64,000 bases of DNA from NCBI RefSeq assembly GCF_000425445.1, contig NZ_AUDL01000004.1, positions 1 to 64,000 on the forward strand. Direction: 5' to 3'. Under the pieces are notes generated by a model. It did no database searches. It was not told the DNA's origin and saw only the letters and a program-made list of their open reading frames with translations. This DNA comes from Flavobacterium denitrificans DSM 15936 (lineage in GTDB: Bacteria; Bacteroidota; Bacteroidia; Flavobacteriales; Flavobacteriaceae). The position numbers and the translations under genes were made by a program. Of the stretch, positions 8,434-19,732 are shown piece by piece (position 1 is the first letter of the stretch; every line of letters begins with the position of its first letter).

Positions 8434-11415
8434 CTAGAAATTCGCATTTACTCCAAACAAGAATGTTCTGGCTCTAGGATAAACGTTATTATCAATACCG
8501 TTGAACTTCTCTGGATCTAAACCGTCGTATTTCGTGAATACCAATACGTTTTGAACTCCTGCAGTAAATCTCAATGAAGCTGCTTTTAATAATGTTTTAT
8601 CAAAAGTGTATCCAAGTACAATATTATCTAACTTAATAAATGAAGCGTCTTTAACAAAATAGTTAGAATAATTACGTTGTGTACCATTTGAGTTACTTTC
8701 AGTTGTAAATCCTGTATTGTAGTAATCTGTAGTAATATTAGAAATATCGCTATCTCTTCTTAAACCAGATTGTACATAACCTTTATCTGAACTTACGTTG
8801 TCGAAAATATAATTTCCTAAACTAGCTCTCCAGTTCATTGTAAAATCGAATTTTTTATAATTCAAAGTAGAATACAATCCGAAAAGATAATCAGCTGTTG
8901 GCTTATGGAATTTGTAACGATCCGCGTCTGTAATTGCTCCGTCACCATTTCTGTCTGCATAAGCTCCTTGAATTGGTCTTTTGTTAGCATCATACAATTG
9001 TTCAAAAACAAAAAATGAATTTGGTGCAAAACCTTCAGAGTGAATAAGAACCTGGTTACCTGTACCTCCCGCAATTACATCTCCTGTAATATATCCTTGG
9101 AATCCAGGAACTGTAACTCCTAAATCAGATATTTTTTGATCAATATACGTTACGTTACCAGCAAGATTCCATGTTAATTTATCAGTTTTAATGATATCTG
9201 ATTGAAGACTAAACTCAACCCCTTTAGTTCTAACACTTCCAATATTACTATATCCTTGGTTACGAATATTTGCTCCATCAGGAACAGGAATATCTGCCAA
9301 AAGATCACTAGATTTTTTATCAAAATAGTTAATAGTACCAGTTAATCTCTCATTAAAGAATCCAAAATCAACTCCTAAGTTCATCTCAGCTAAATCTTCC
9401 CATTTAATATCCTCATTATAACCTTCTGGTTTTGCAGCTCTGTATACTACACCATTAAATACATATTGTGTATTAAGTGTACCAAATGTAACTCTTCTTA
9501 AGAAATCATATGCAGGTGGAATATCTTGTTGTCCTGTAGTTCCGTAACCAACTCTTAATTTCAAACTAGATAATGTAGAATTATCTTTTAAGAATGCTTC
9601 TTCTGCTAAATTCCATGCGAATGCACCTCCGGCAAAATTACCCCATCTGTTTTCTTTAGAGAAACGTGAAGTTCCGTCTCTTCTGTAATTAACAGTTAAC
9701 AAATATCTACTGTCATATCCTAAATTAACACGTCCGAAATAAGATTGTAAGTTAATGTCCGGATCAGTAGTAACGTCAGCAGGTGGATTTGGTTGTCTAA
9801 CATCTCCCGAATTAAACCCTTCACGTTGAAACAACTGATAGTTGTAACCTGCAGTAGCATCGATTTTAAACTTACCAATATCTTTAGTATAATTAAAGTA
9901 TGTATTTAAGTTTTTGTTCTGACGATTGTCTGTATAATGAGTATAACCTCCGTAGTTTACCCAGTTACCATTATCAAATGGATTAGGCTGGTATCCTAAA
10001 ATACTTTCAGTACTAATTGCATTATAACCATCACTATCAAATTTATCGATACCTGCCTCAGCAACGATTCTTAAATCTTCAAAAAAGTGAAATTTATAAT
10101 CTAATCTAATGTTACCCCATTTTCTTGTAGAAGTTGCTCTTCTGTCTTCCTGATTTAATCTTGCAACAGGGTTTCTTGCTGGTAATAATGGTACATTACC
10201 ATTTCCTTCCAACCATTCGAAGTAACCACCATATCGAGAACCTGCCTCATAAACTGATTGTGTAGGATCAAATGTAATAGCAGAACTTACTACAGCACCT
10301 TCATTTTGAAATTGGTTTTTTCCAAAAGATAAATTTCCTGTAATATCAATTTTCAAGTGGTTATCAAACAAAACTGGGTTTAATGATAATGATGTCGTAG
10401 TTCTTTCAAAAGAAGTATTTCTTAAGATCCCCGGATTATCTACATTTCCAACAGATAAACGTACTGGTAATTTTTTGAATAAAGCACCGCTTGCAGATAT
10501 GTTATTGTTGGTTGTTAAAGCAGTATGAAAAATTTCATCTTGCCAATTTGTGTTTGCTGTGCCTAATAAAGCTTTTTGAGCTGCAGTCCCTTTCTCGTTT
10601 ACTAAAGCGCGAAATTGATCTGCACTTAAAACGTCAACGGTATTAGCAACTGTATTGATACCAACCTGAGAACTAAAGTTAACTTTCACGCCACCTTTTG
10701 TTCCTTTTTTAGTTGTAATTACAATTACACCATTTGCCGCACGAGAACCGTAAATTGCAGCTGCTGATGCATCTTTCAAAACAGTAAATGACTCAATGTC
10801 ATTAGGGTCTATAGTGGATAAAATACTTGTAGAACCATTTGGAACCGCATTACTCATAGGAAGTCCATCAATAACGATTAATGGCTCATTTGAAGCACTT
10901 AATGAAGATCCTCCACGAATTCTAATATCGGCTTTTGCTCCAGGAGCTCCTCCTCCAACAACATTAACACCGGCAATACGTCCGCTGATTAACGTCTCTG
11001 GAGTTACGTTAATTCCTTTATTAAATTCTTTAGCAGAAATTTGAGAAACAGATCCTGTTGCGTCTTTCTTCTTAACAGTACCGTAACCTACTTGTACTAC
11101 AACTTCTTTAAGCTGATTTGTATCTTCTTCTAAAGAAACGTTTATTGTTTTTTGTCCATTGTAATCAAGAATTTGAGTTACGTATCCAATAAAAGAAACA
11201 GAAATCTTGTTACCGTTTTTTACATTAGATAATTGATAATTACCATCAAATCCTGTTGATGTTCCACCCGGAGCACCTTGAACATTTACGTTTACTCCCG
11301 GTATTGGCTGTCCTGTTGCTTTATCAACAACAGTCCCACTTAATGTGCTTTGAGCTAACACAGTAAATGGCAACAATAGGAATAAAAATAACAACTTTTT
11401 GTAAATTGTTTTCAT
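8434..11415 (-). CDS. susC: SusC-like TonB-dependent outer-membrane receptor for maltodextrins
   Basis: This 993-residue protein has a signal peptide (cleavage near VLAQ). A carboxypeptidase-regulatory-like domain follows (STLSGTVVDKATGQPIPGVNV, about 24-105), then a TonB-box region near VVVQVGYG and a plug with the SusC signature LKDASAAAIYGSRAANG. A long beta-barrel closes the protein, ending in an aromatic residue (FGVNANF). It is the outer-membrane importer for oligosaccharides released by the surface amylase, driven by TonB/ExbBD. It is first in the minus-strand group, and a well-formed promoter lies at 11481-11512. LacI is encoded divergently 235 bp away, so repression or activation by that regulator is likely. 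Confidence 0.95.
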   Translation of the reverse strand: MKTIYKKLLFLFLLLPFTVLAQSTLSGTVVDKATGQPIPGVNVNVQGAPGGTSTGFDGNYQLSNVKNGNKISVSFIGYVTQILDYNGQKTINVSLEEDTNQLKEVVVQVGYGTVKKKDATGSVSQISAKEFNKGINVTPETLISGRIAGVNVVGGGAPGAKADIRIRGGSSLSASNEPLIVIDGLPMSNAVPNGSTSILSTIDPNDIESFTVLKDASAAAIYGSRAANGVIVITTKKGTKGGVKVNFSSQVGINTVANTVDVLSADQFRALVNEKGTAAQKALLGTANTNWQDEIFHTALTTNNNISASGALFKKLPVRLSVGNVDNPGILRNTSFERTTTSLSLNPVLFDNHLKIDITGNLSFGKNQFQNEGAVVSSAITFDPTQSVYEAGSRYGGYFEWLEGNGNVPLLPARNPVARLNQEDRRATSTRKWGNIRLDYKFHFFEDLRIVAEAGIDKFDSDGYNAISTESILGYQPNPFDNGNWVNYGGYTHYTDNRQNKNLNTYFNYTKDIGKFKIDATAGYNYQLFQREGFNSGDVRQPNPPADVTTDPDINLQSYFGRVNLGYDSRYLLTVNYRRDGTSRFSKENRWGNFAGGAFAWNLAEEAFLKDNSTLSSLKLRVGYGTTGQQDIPPAYDFLRRVTFGTLNTQYVFNGVVYRAAKPEGYNEDIKWEDLAEMNLGVDFGFFNERLTGTINYFDKKSSDLLADIPVPDGANIRNQGYSNIGSVRTKGVEFSLQSDIIKTDKLTWNLAGNVTYIDQKISDLGVTVPGFQGYITGDVIAGGTGNQVLIHSEGFAPNSFFVFEQLYDANKRPIQGAYADRNGDGAITDADRYKFHKPTADYLFGLYSTLNYKKFDFTMNWRASLGNYIFDNVSSDKGYVQSGLRRDSDISNITTDYYNTGFTTESNSNGTQRNYSNYFVKDASFIKLDNIVLGYTFDKTLLKAASLRFTAGVQNVLVFTKYDGLDPEKFNGIDNNVYPRARTFLFGVNANF

Positions 11416-11480
11416 ACTTTTTGTTTAAATTAGTTTGAGTTTTTGATTGTTAGTTAAGTTTTTAATTTTACTTCGAATTT

Positions 11481-11512
11481 CAAAATTATGAATTTATTAA
11501 CACGCTCAACAA
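11481..11512 (-). promoter_or_regulatory. Bacteroidota-type promoter for susC
   Basis: On the minus strand the -7 element TAATTTTG (11481-11488) fits TAnnTTTG exactly. A TTG -33 element lies 18 bp upstream (11507-11509), with an alternative TTG at 21 bp (11510-11512). The leader to the susC start would be about 60 nt. The element is read directly. Use in the cell is inferred. Confidence 0.7.
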
Positions 11513-11650
11513 GAGGCAATTTTTATTGGTTTACGAAAACGTGGTAGTGTTGAAAACTTTCTGTTTTTTGTAATCTTTTAAGTCAAAAATTGCCAATACC
11601 AAAAATATTAACCATCTTTATTATCAATTAGATTTTTTCCAAAAAACACC

Positions 11651-12682
11651 ATGAAACGTAAAATAACCTTAAAACAGATCGCAAAGGAACTTGATGTATC
11701 TATTTCAACTGTCTCAAAATCACTTAGAAACAGTCTTGAAATAGGCGAAGAAACACGTCTAAAAGTTCAGGCTTTTGCTAAGTTTTACAACTATAAGCCT
11801 AACAATATTGCTCTTAGTCTAAAGAACCGAAAAACCAAAAGTATTGGTATTATTATTCCTGAAATTGTACATCATTTTTTCTCCACCGTAATCAACGGAA
11901 TCGAGCAAGTAGCGAACGAACACGGCTATAGCGTTGTGATTTGTTTGTCAGATGATTCTTTCGACAAAGAAGTTCTGAATATGGAAATGTTAGCCAATGG
12001 AAGTATTGATGGTTTTATCATGTCCCTTTCTAAAGAAACACAATTTAAAGGCGACTTTCATCATATTACTGAAGTTATCAATCAAGGAATGCCTGTTGTA
12101 ATGTTTGACCGTGTTACCAATGATATTTTATGTGATAAAGTTATTATTGATGATAAAGCTGCTGCATACGAAGCCGTTCAGAGTCTGATTGATAACGGCC
12201 GAAAAAAGATTGCATTAGTAACTACGGTTGATTATGTAAGCGTTGGAAAATTACGAACTGACGGTTACGAAAAAGCGCTTTTAGACAACGGAATCCCATT
12301 CAATGAAGATTTAATTATTAAAATTGAAGATGTTGATACTTGTGAAATCACCATTTCTGAGCTTTTACATGACCGTGCTTTTGATGCTGTTTTTGCTGTA
12401 AATGAGCTTTTTGCTGTTACAATTATCAAAACGGCTTCGAAAATGGGATTAAAAATTCCTGAAGATTTGGCTGTAATTGCTTTTACGGATGGAATTATCT
12501 CAAAATATTCAACTCCAAGTATTACAACAGTAAGTCAAAGTGGTGAAAAAATGGGTAATAAAGCAGCCAAAATGCTTATCGAAAGACTAGAAGCTGAACA
12601 TGACGAAGATGAAGACGAAAACGAGAATTACACTACTGAGGTTATTGAAACTCATTTAATAAAAAGAGAATCTACTGACTAA
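11651..12682 (+). CDS. LacI family transcriptional regulator of the alpha-glucan locus
   Basis: This 343-residue protein has an N-terminal LacI helix-turn-helix and hinge (TLKQIAKELDVSISTVSKSLRN, then NNIALSLKNRKT). A periplasmic-binding-protein-like ligand domain follows from about residue 63 (SIGIIIPEIVHHFFSTVINGIEQ). An acidic stretch (EHDEDEDENEN) lies near the C-terminus. Flavobacterial glucan loci commonly use a LacI protein here, where Bacteroides uses SusR. It sits between divergent susC and the enzyme genes, and a terminator at 12706-12736 follows it, so it may be transcribed largely on its own. The effector is probably maltose or a related sugar (inference). Confidence 0.92.
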   Translation: MKRKITLKQIAKELDVSISTVSKSLRNSLEIGEETRLKVQAFAKFYNYKPNNIALSLKNRKTKSIGIIIPEIVHHFFSTVINGIEQVANEHGYSVVICLSDDSFDKEVLNMEMLANGSIDGFIMSLSKETQFKGDFHHITEVINQGMPVVMFDRVTNDILCDKVIIDDKAAAYEAVQSLIDNGRKKIALVTTVDYVSVGKLRTDGYEKALLDNGIPFNEDLIIKIEDVDTCEITISELLHDRAFDAVFAVNELFAVTIIKTASKMGLKIPEDLAVIAFTDGIISKYSTPSITTVSQSGEKMGNKAAKMLIERLEAEHDEDEDENENYTTEVIETHLIKRESTD

Positions 12683-12705
12683 ATTTCTTAAAATCAACCT
12701 ATTCT

Positions 12706-12736
12706 AAAGCCATAAAAAATATTTATGGCTTTTTTA
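12706..12736 (+). terminator. Terminator after the LacI gene
   Basis: The stem AAAGCCATAAA/TTTATGGCTTT is followed by a T-run. It begins 24 bp after the LacI stop and separates it from the transporter-led enzyme operon. Confidence 0.8.
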
Positions 12737-12816
12737 TTAGCATAAATAAAAAAATAATTAATACTTTTACGCCCGTCAAGGCTTTTACTTTTACTTCGAA
12801 AAAAACAGTAAGTTTT

Positions 12817-12835
12817 GATAAGCAAAGCGCTTATC
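12817..12835. promoter_or_regulatory. Candidate LacI-type operator upstream of the maltose MFS gene
   Basis: The inverted repeat GATAAGC (12817-12823) / GCTTATC (12829-12835) overlaps the perfect 8-bp palindrome AAGCGCTT (12825-12832) with a central CG, as is usual for LacI-family operators. It lies 26 bp before the MFS start. Assignment to the neighbouring LacI protein is inference. Confidence 0.35.
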
Positions 12836-12861
12836 GTCTAATTAATTCTTTAATTACGATA

Positions 12862-14217
12862 ATGGAAAAGCGTAAATTAAGTTTCTGGGAAATTTGGAAC
12901 ATGAGTTTCGGTTTCTTAGGAATACAAATGGGGTTTGCATTACAAAATGCAAATGCCAGCAGAATTCTTCAAATTTTTGGTGCCGACGTACATGAACTTT
13001 CGTGGTTCTGGATTATTGCTCCCCTTATGGGATTAATAGTTCAGCCTATCATTGGTCATTATAGTGATAAAACCTGGGGAAGGTTTGGCAGACGAAAACC
13101 TTTCTTTTTAGTTGGCGCAATTTTAGCATCAGTTGGATTAATTTTAATGCCGCAAGCTAATATTTTCATTTCTGTTTTACCTGCTTTATGGGTTGGTGCC
13201 GGAATGTTAATGATCATGGACGCTTCTTTCAACATTGCAATGGAGCCGTTTCGCGCACTTGTTGGTGACAATTTAAGAACAGATCAGCGTACTGCTGGAT
13301 TTAGTATTCAAACTTCATTGATTGGTTTTGGAGCTGTAATTGGTTCTGCTTTGCCTTACGTTTTAACTAAATGGTTTCATGTTCCAAACAGCACCGTTCC
13401 GGGAAGTGTACCATTAAATCTGACTTTGTCATTTATTATTGGTGCAGCAGTTTTAATTGGTTCTATTTTAGTTACATTATTCACCACAAAAGAATATTCA
13501 CCAGAAGAATTGGCAAAATTTGAAGATCCGCAAAATGATGCGATTTCTGATTCTGAGGAAAAATCAAAAATCACAGACATTTTTACTGATTTTGCAAAAA
13601 TGCCAACTACAATGCGTCAGCTTAGCTGGGTGCAATTTTTTTCTTGGTTCGGATTATTCGGAATGTGGGTTTTTACAACACCGGCAATCGCGCATCACAT
13701 TTACGGATTACCATTAAATGATACTTCAAGTCAGCAATATCAAGACGCTGGTGACTGGGTCGGAATTCTGTTTGGTGTTTACAACTTAGTTTCTGCTATC
13801 GTCGCATTGTTTTTCTTACCGTATATCGCTAAAAAAATCGGACGAAAATCAACTCACGCCGTTTCATTAATCATTGGAGGAATAGGTTTAATATCTATTT
13901 ATTTCATGCCAAATGAAGACTGGGTTGTTTTACCAATGATTTTAATTGGAGTTGCCTGGGCAAGTATTCTGGCAATGCCTTACGCAATTCTTGCAGGATC
14001 TATAGCTCCAAAAAAGATGGGAGTTTACATGGGAATCTTCAACTTCTTTGTTGTTATTCCACAAATTGTAAACGCATTAATTGGTGGCCCAATTGTAAAA
14101 TACCTTTATAACGGAGATGCAATTTACGCTCTGATTACAAGTGGTGTAAGCTTTTTAATCGCGGCTGCATTAGTGTATAAAGTAAAAGATGTAGACGACA
14201 CTATTCAAAAATCATAA
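12862..14217 (+). CDS. Maltose/maltodextrin-type MFS importer (SLC45/GPH-like)
   Basis: This is a 451-residue protein with about 12 membrane segments. The cytoplasmic loop GHYSDKTWGRFGRRKPF (about 65-81) and the start FWNMSFGFLGIQ-type segment (here IWNMSFGFLGIQMGFALQNAN) are typical of the SLC45-like/GPH sugar transporters found in bacterial maltose loci. It should carry maltose or short maltodextrins from periplasm to cytoplasm, probably with protons. It heads the plus-strand enzyme genes, with beta-phosphoglucomutase 18 bp downstream. Both the substrate and the pathway link follow from the gene order: importer, beta-PGM, then GH65 phosphorylase. Confidence 0.9.
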   Translation: MEKRKLSFWEIWNMSFGFLGIQMGFALQNANASRILQIFGADVHELSWFWIIAPLMGLIVQPIIGHYSDKTWGRFGRRKPFFLVGAILASVGLILMPQANIFISVLPALWVGAGMLMIMDASFNIAMEPFRALVGDNLRTDQRTAGFSIQTSLIGFGAVIGSALPYVLTKWFHVPNSTVPGSVPLNLTLSFIIGAAVLIGSILVTLFTTKEYSPEELAKFEDPQNDAISDSEEKSKITDIFTDFAKMPTTMRQLSWVQFFSWFGLFGMWVFTTPAIAHHIYGLPLNDTSSQQYQDAGDWVGILFGVYNLVSAIVALFFLPYIAKKIGRKSTHAVSLIIGGIGLISIYFMPNEDWVVLPMILIGVAWASILAMPYAILAGSIAPKKMGVYMGIFNFFVVIPQIVNALIGGPIVKYLYNGDAIYALITSGVSFLIAAALVYKVKDVDDTIQKS

Positions 14218-14235
14218 ATTAGAATTCCCTTTATA

Positions 14236-14892
14236 ATGAACAAGAAAGCATTTATATTCGACTTGGACGGCGTAATTGTTGATACCGCTAAATACCACTT
14301 TTTGGCCTGGCAAAAAATAGCTCAGTCATTAAATATAAATTTTACACATGAAGACAATGAACTTTTAAAAGGTGTGAGCCGAGTTCGTTCGTTAGATATA
14401 ATACTTGGGTTAGGCAATGTTCAAGCTTCGCAGGAAGACAAAGACAAATGGCTGATTCAAAAAAACGAAGATTATTTATCTTATTTAGTTGATATGGATG
14501 AAAGTGAGGTTCTTCCAGGAGTTTTGAAAATTCTACAACTATTAAAAGATTTAAATCAAGGAATTGCATTAGGCTCTGCCAGCAAAAATGCAAGACCAAT
14601 TCTAGAAAAAACAGGGATTCTATCTTACTTCGATGTTATTGTTGACGGAAATGACGTTACCAATGCAAAACCAGATCCTGAAGTTTTCTTAAAAGCGGCT
14701 CAATTATTACATATTGATCCAAAAAATTCAATTGTATTTGAAGATTCTGTTGCCGGAATTCAGGCAGCAAATATTGCAGAAATGGTAAGTGTTGGAATTG
14801 GTGAGGAAACAATTTTACATGAAGCTGATCATATTTTTAAAGATTTCACCCAAATCACACCAGGCTTTATTAACGACTTAATTAGTCAATGA
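14236..14892 (+). CDS. pgmB: Beta-phosphoglucomutase
   Basis: This 218-residue HAD-superfamily protein has the beta-PGM version of motif I, FDLDGVIVDTAKYHFLAW, with the phosphorylated nucleophile Asp9 and the acid/base Asp11. The cap residues KGVSRVRSLDIIL, the SASKNA motif II region, KPDPEVF and EDSVAGIQAA also fit. The enzyme interconverts beta-glucose 1-phosphate and glucose 6-phosphate. It sits just before the GH65 phosphorylase, which makes beta-glucose 1-phosphate, so the two form the phosphorolytic maltose route. Length and motifs are those of the family. Confidence 0.93.
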   Translation: MNKKAFIFDLDGVIVDTAKYHFLAWQKIAQSLNINFTHEDNELLKGVSRVRSLDIILGLGNVQASQEDKDKWLIQKNEDYLSYLVDMDESEVLPGVLKILQLLKDLNQGIALGSASKNARPILEKTGILSYFDVIVDGNDVTNAKPDPEVFLKAAQLLHIDPKNSIVFEDSVAGIQAANIAEMVSVGIGEETILHEADHIFKDFTQITPGFINDLISQ

Positions 14893-15086
14893 GAAAATTT
14901 GATAATTAGATAATTTTCAAAAAATGAGAAAAATTTAATTATCACTCAACAAATTGTGTCACTTAAAAAAAAATGTAAAACACCAAGCAATTCAAAGGTA
15001 AAAAATAGCGTCCAACTGATAATTATCTAATTATCTAATCGACAAATTATCTAATTACCTAATTGCCACATTATCTAATTTAAAAG
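14893..15086. repeat. AT-rich intergenic repeat, TTATCTAATT family
   Basis: The 194 bp between pgmB and the GH65 gene hold GATAATTAGATAATT at the left and repeated AATTATCTAATT units at the right (15018-15080). The two sides are roughly complementary. The same vocabulary recurs at 41454-41556 and near 40820-40860. No coding frame or clear promoter was seen. Confidence 0.6.
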
Positions 15087-17390
15087 ATGAATCAAGATTA
15101 TATAAAACCAGACAATTGGTCCATAATAGAAGAAGGATTTGATGTCGAAAGAGTAAAATCGTCTGAAAGTCTCTTTAGTATCGGGAACGGTGCTATGGGA
15201 CAACGTGCGAATTTTGAAGAAACATATTCTGGCGAAACTTTCCAAGGAAGTTATATTGCAGGTATTTATTATCCAGATAAAACAAAAGTGGGCTGGTGGA
15301 AAAACGGTTATCCGAAATATTTTGCCAAAGTTTTAAACGCTCCAAACTGGATTGGAATTGATATTGAAATCAACGAGGAAAATCTTGATTTACATAATTG
15401 TACCGAAGTTAGAAATTTCCGCAGAGAATTGAATATGAAAGAAGGTTGGTACAACCGTTCTTTTGAAGCAGTTCTAAAAAACGGAACTGAAATTGCAGTA
15501 AACATTCGTCGCTTTCTTTCGTTAGATTTAGATGAAGCCGGAGTGATCAAATACGATATTACGCCTTTGAATAAAGACGCAAAAATCGTTTACAAACCGT
15601 ATATCGACGCTGGTGTAACCAATGAAGATGCCAACTGGGAAGAAAAATTCTGGGAACCGCTTGAAGTTAAAAAAGGTACAAACGAGGCTTTTGTAACAGC
15701 TCAGACTTTCAAAACGCATTTCAAGGTTACCACTTTCATGCACAATACGATTTTGGCAAATGGCGAAAACATCAACGTTTCTCCGTCAACAATCGATTCA
15801 ACAACAGATAAAGTTCAGTACACGTACGGAACTATTATTGCAAAAGGACAAACCTCATCAATTCAAAAAATTGGTGGATATACGGTTTCTCTAAACCACG
15901 AAAATACTTTGGCTGGAGCCGAAAAAGTAATCAAATCGGCAGTTACTTTAGGATATGATGCACTTCTTCAAAATCAAATTGAAGCTTGGGCAAAAATCTG
16001 GGAAATGTCAGATATTACAATCGAAGGTGATGTAAAAGCGCAACAGGGAATTCGTTTTAATATTTTCCAATTAAACCAAACGTATTCAGGAAAAGACAGC
16101 CGATTAAATATTGGTCCAAAAGGTTTCACTGGAGAAAAATACGGCGGATCTACTTATTGGGACACTGAGGCATATTGTATTCCGTTTTACATGGCGACAA
16201 AAGACCAGCAAGTTGCGCGTAATTTATTGACGTACCGTTACAATCAATTGGACAAAGCGATTGAAAATGCTAAAGATAATTTAGGTTTCAAAAACGGTGC
16301 AGCTTTGTATCCAATGGTTACCATGAATGGTGAAGAATGTCACAACGAATGGGAAATCACACACGAAGAAATTCATAGAAACGGAGCGATTGCTTTTGCA
16401 ATTTACAACTATAACCGCTATACGGGAGATTACTCTTATATTCCAGAAAAAGGTTTAGAAGTTTTAATCGGAATTGCGCGTTTCTGGCACCAGAGAGCTT
16501 CTTTTTCAAAAGATAAAAATCAGTATGTAATTCTTGGTGTTACAGGACCAAACGAATACGAAAACAACATTAACAATAATTTCTATACCAATTATATTGC
16601 AAAATGGTGTATTGATTTTGCTGCTGAACAAATTGAAAAAGTAGCTTCAGAATATCCTGCAGATCACAAAAGAGTGATGGAAAAAGTTACTCTTTCACCA
16701 GCAGAAATTCAAGAATGGAAAAAAGTAGCTGATGATATGTACTTCCCAGTTTCTGAAGAACTTGGAATTTACTTGCAACAAGACGGTTTCTTAGACAAGG
16801 AATTAGTTCCTGTTAAAGATTTAGACAAATCACAACGTCCAATCAACCAAAAATGGTCTTGGGATCGCGTGCTACGTTCTCCATATATCAAACAAGCCGA
16901 CGTTTTACAAGGTTTCTATTTTTTTGAAGATCATTTTTCTAAAGAAGAATTAAAACGCAATTTCGAATTCTACGAATCATTTACAGTTCATGAAAGTTCA
17001 CTTTCGCCTTGCGTACACTCGATTCAGGCTGCAGTTTTAGACAAAATGGATATGGCTTATACTTTTTATTTAAGAACTTCCCGTTTGGATTTGGACGATT
17101 ATAATAAAGAAGTGGAAGAAGGTTGTCATATCACGTCAATGGCCGGTACATGGATGAGTATCGTAGAAGGTTTTGGGGGAATGCGTGTTAAAAACAACCA
17201 GCTTCATTTCTCTCCAAAAATTCCAAAAGAATGGAAAGGCTATTCGTTTAAAATCAATTTCAGAAACCAAATTTTAAAAGTAGCAGTAAATCATAACGAA
17301 ACAACTTTTACTGTAGATGGCGATCAAGATTTAACAATTATCGTTAACGGAAAACCTGTAATTGCAAGTAAATTTTTACAAATAAATTAA
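15087..17390 (+). CDS. GH65 glycoside phosphorylase, probably maltose phosphorylase
   Basis: This 767-residue cytoplasmic enzyme has no signal peptide. It shows the GH65 layout: an N-terminal beta-sandwich (SIGNGAMGQRANFEE near 31-45), a central (alpha/alpha)6 barrel and a small C-terminal beta domain. The general acid is Glu490 in VTGPNEYENN. The phosphate-site HITSMAGTW motif is present near residue 690. It splits maltose with phosphate into glucose and beta-glucose 1-phosphate. Kojibiose or trehalose phosphorylase specificity cannot be excluded from motifs alone. The maltose assignment rests on the adjacent importer, beta-PGM and starch enzymes. Confidence 0.9.
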   Translation: MNQDYIKPDNWSIIEEGFDVERVKSSESLFSIGNGAMGQRANFEETYSGETFQGSYIAGIYYPDKTKVGWWKNGYPKYFAKVLNAPNWIGIDIEINEENLDLHNCTEVRNFRRELNMKEGWYNRSFEAVLKNGTEIAVNIRRFLSLDLDEAGVIKYDITPLNKDAKIVYKPYIDAGVTNEDANWEEKFWEPLEVKKGTNEAFVTAQTFKTHFKVTTFMHNTILANGENINVSPSTIDSTTDKVQYTYGTIIAKGQTSSIQKIGGYTVSLNHENTLAGAEKVIKSAVTLGYDALLQNQIEAWAKIWEMSDITIEGDVKAQQGIRFNIFQLNQTYSGKDSRLNIGPKGFTGEKYGGSTYWDTEAYCIPFYMATKDQQVARNLLTYRYNQLDKAIENAKDNLGFKNGAALYPMVTMNGEECHNEWEITHEEIHRNGAIAFAIYNYNRYTGDYSYIPEKGLEVLIGIARFWHQRASFSKDKNQYVILGVTGPNEYENNINNNFYTNYIAKWCIDFAAEQIEKVASEYPADHKRVMEKVTLSPAEIQEWKKVADDMYFPVSEELGIYLQQDGFLDKELVPVKDLDKSQRPINQKWSWDRVLRSPYIKQADVLQGFYFFEDHFSKEELKRNFEFYESFTVHESSLSPCVHSIQAAVLDKMDMAYTFYLRTSRLDLDDYNKEVEEGCHITSMAGTWMSIVEGFGGMRVKNNQLHFSPKIPKEWKGYSFKINFRNQILKVAVNHNETTFTVDGDQDLTIIVNGKPVIASKFLQIN

Positions 17391-17414
17391 ATTACAATAC
17401 ACCTAAAAATCTAA

Positions 17415-19535
<2,121 letters not shown>

Positions 19536-19542
19536 TTTAATT

Positions 19543-19624
19543 AACCATATAAGAAATGTAAGTCCATTTAAAATTAAAATCTCCCCAGTTTTTTCTTAAT
19601 TGTTCTTACATTTCTTATATGGTT
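19543..19624. repeat. 20-bp perfect inverted repeat, ACCATATAAG family
   Basis: The left arm AACCATATAAGAAATGTAAG (19543-19562) is perfectly complementary to 19605-19624, with a 42-bp loop. It starts 8 bp after the GH97 stop. A related element with the same ACCATATAAG ends lies at 30501-30567. Confidence 0.85.
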
Positions 19625-19637
19625 TAAATTCTATCAT

Positions 19638-19713
19638 CCTGCAAGGTTTTGCAAACCTTGTAGGTTTAAACTTTTCTCAAAACATACCTACAAGGTTTTG
19701 TAAACCTTGCAGG
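19638..19713. repeat. 28-bp inverted repeat around AAGGTTTTGCAAACCTT
   Basis: The arms 19638-19665 and 19686-19713 match at 25 of 28 positions as inverted copies. Each arm is itself palindromic (AAGGTTTTGCAAACCTT). The element is placed directly after the 19543-19624 repeat, so both fill the gap between susB and the SusA-like gene. Confidence 0.85.
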
Positions 19714-19732
19714 AAAAATAAAACTATAAATT

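Noticed and set aside
8397..8447. N-terminal extension of SusD overlapping susC
   Set aside because: The added residues are basic and precede a complete signal peptide. Starting at 8396 removes the overlap and leaves a normal 37-bp gap.
14893..15086. Possible regulatory RNA or riboswitch before the GH65 gene
   Set aside because: The segment is a simple TTATCTAATT-type repeat with no conserved aptamer features and no T-run.
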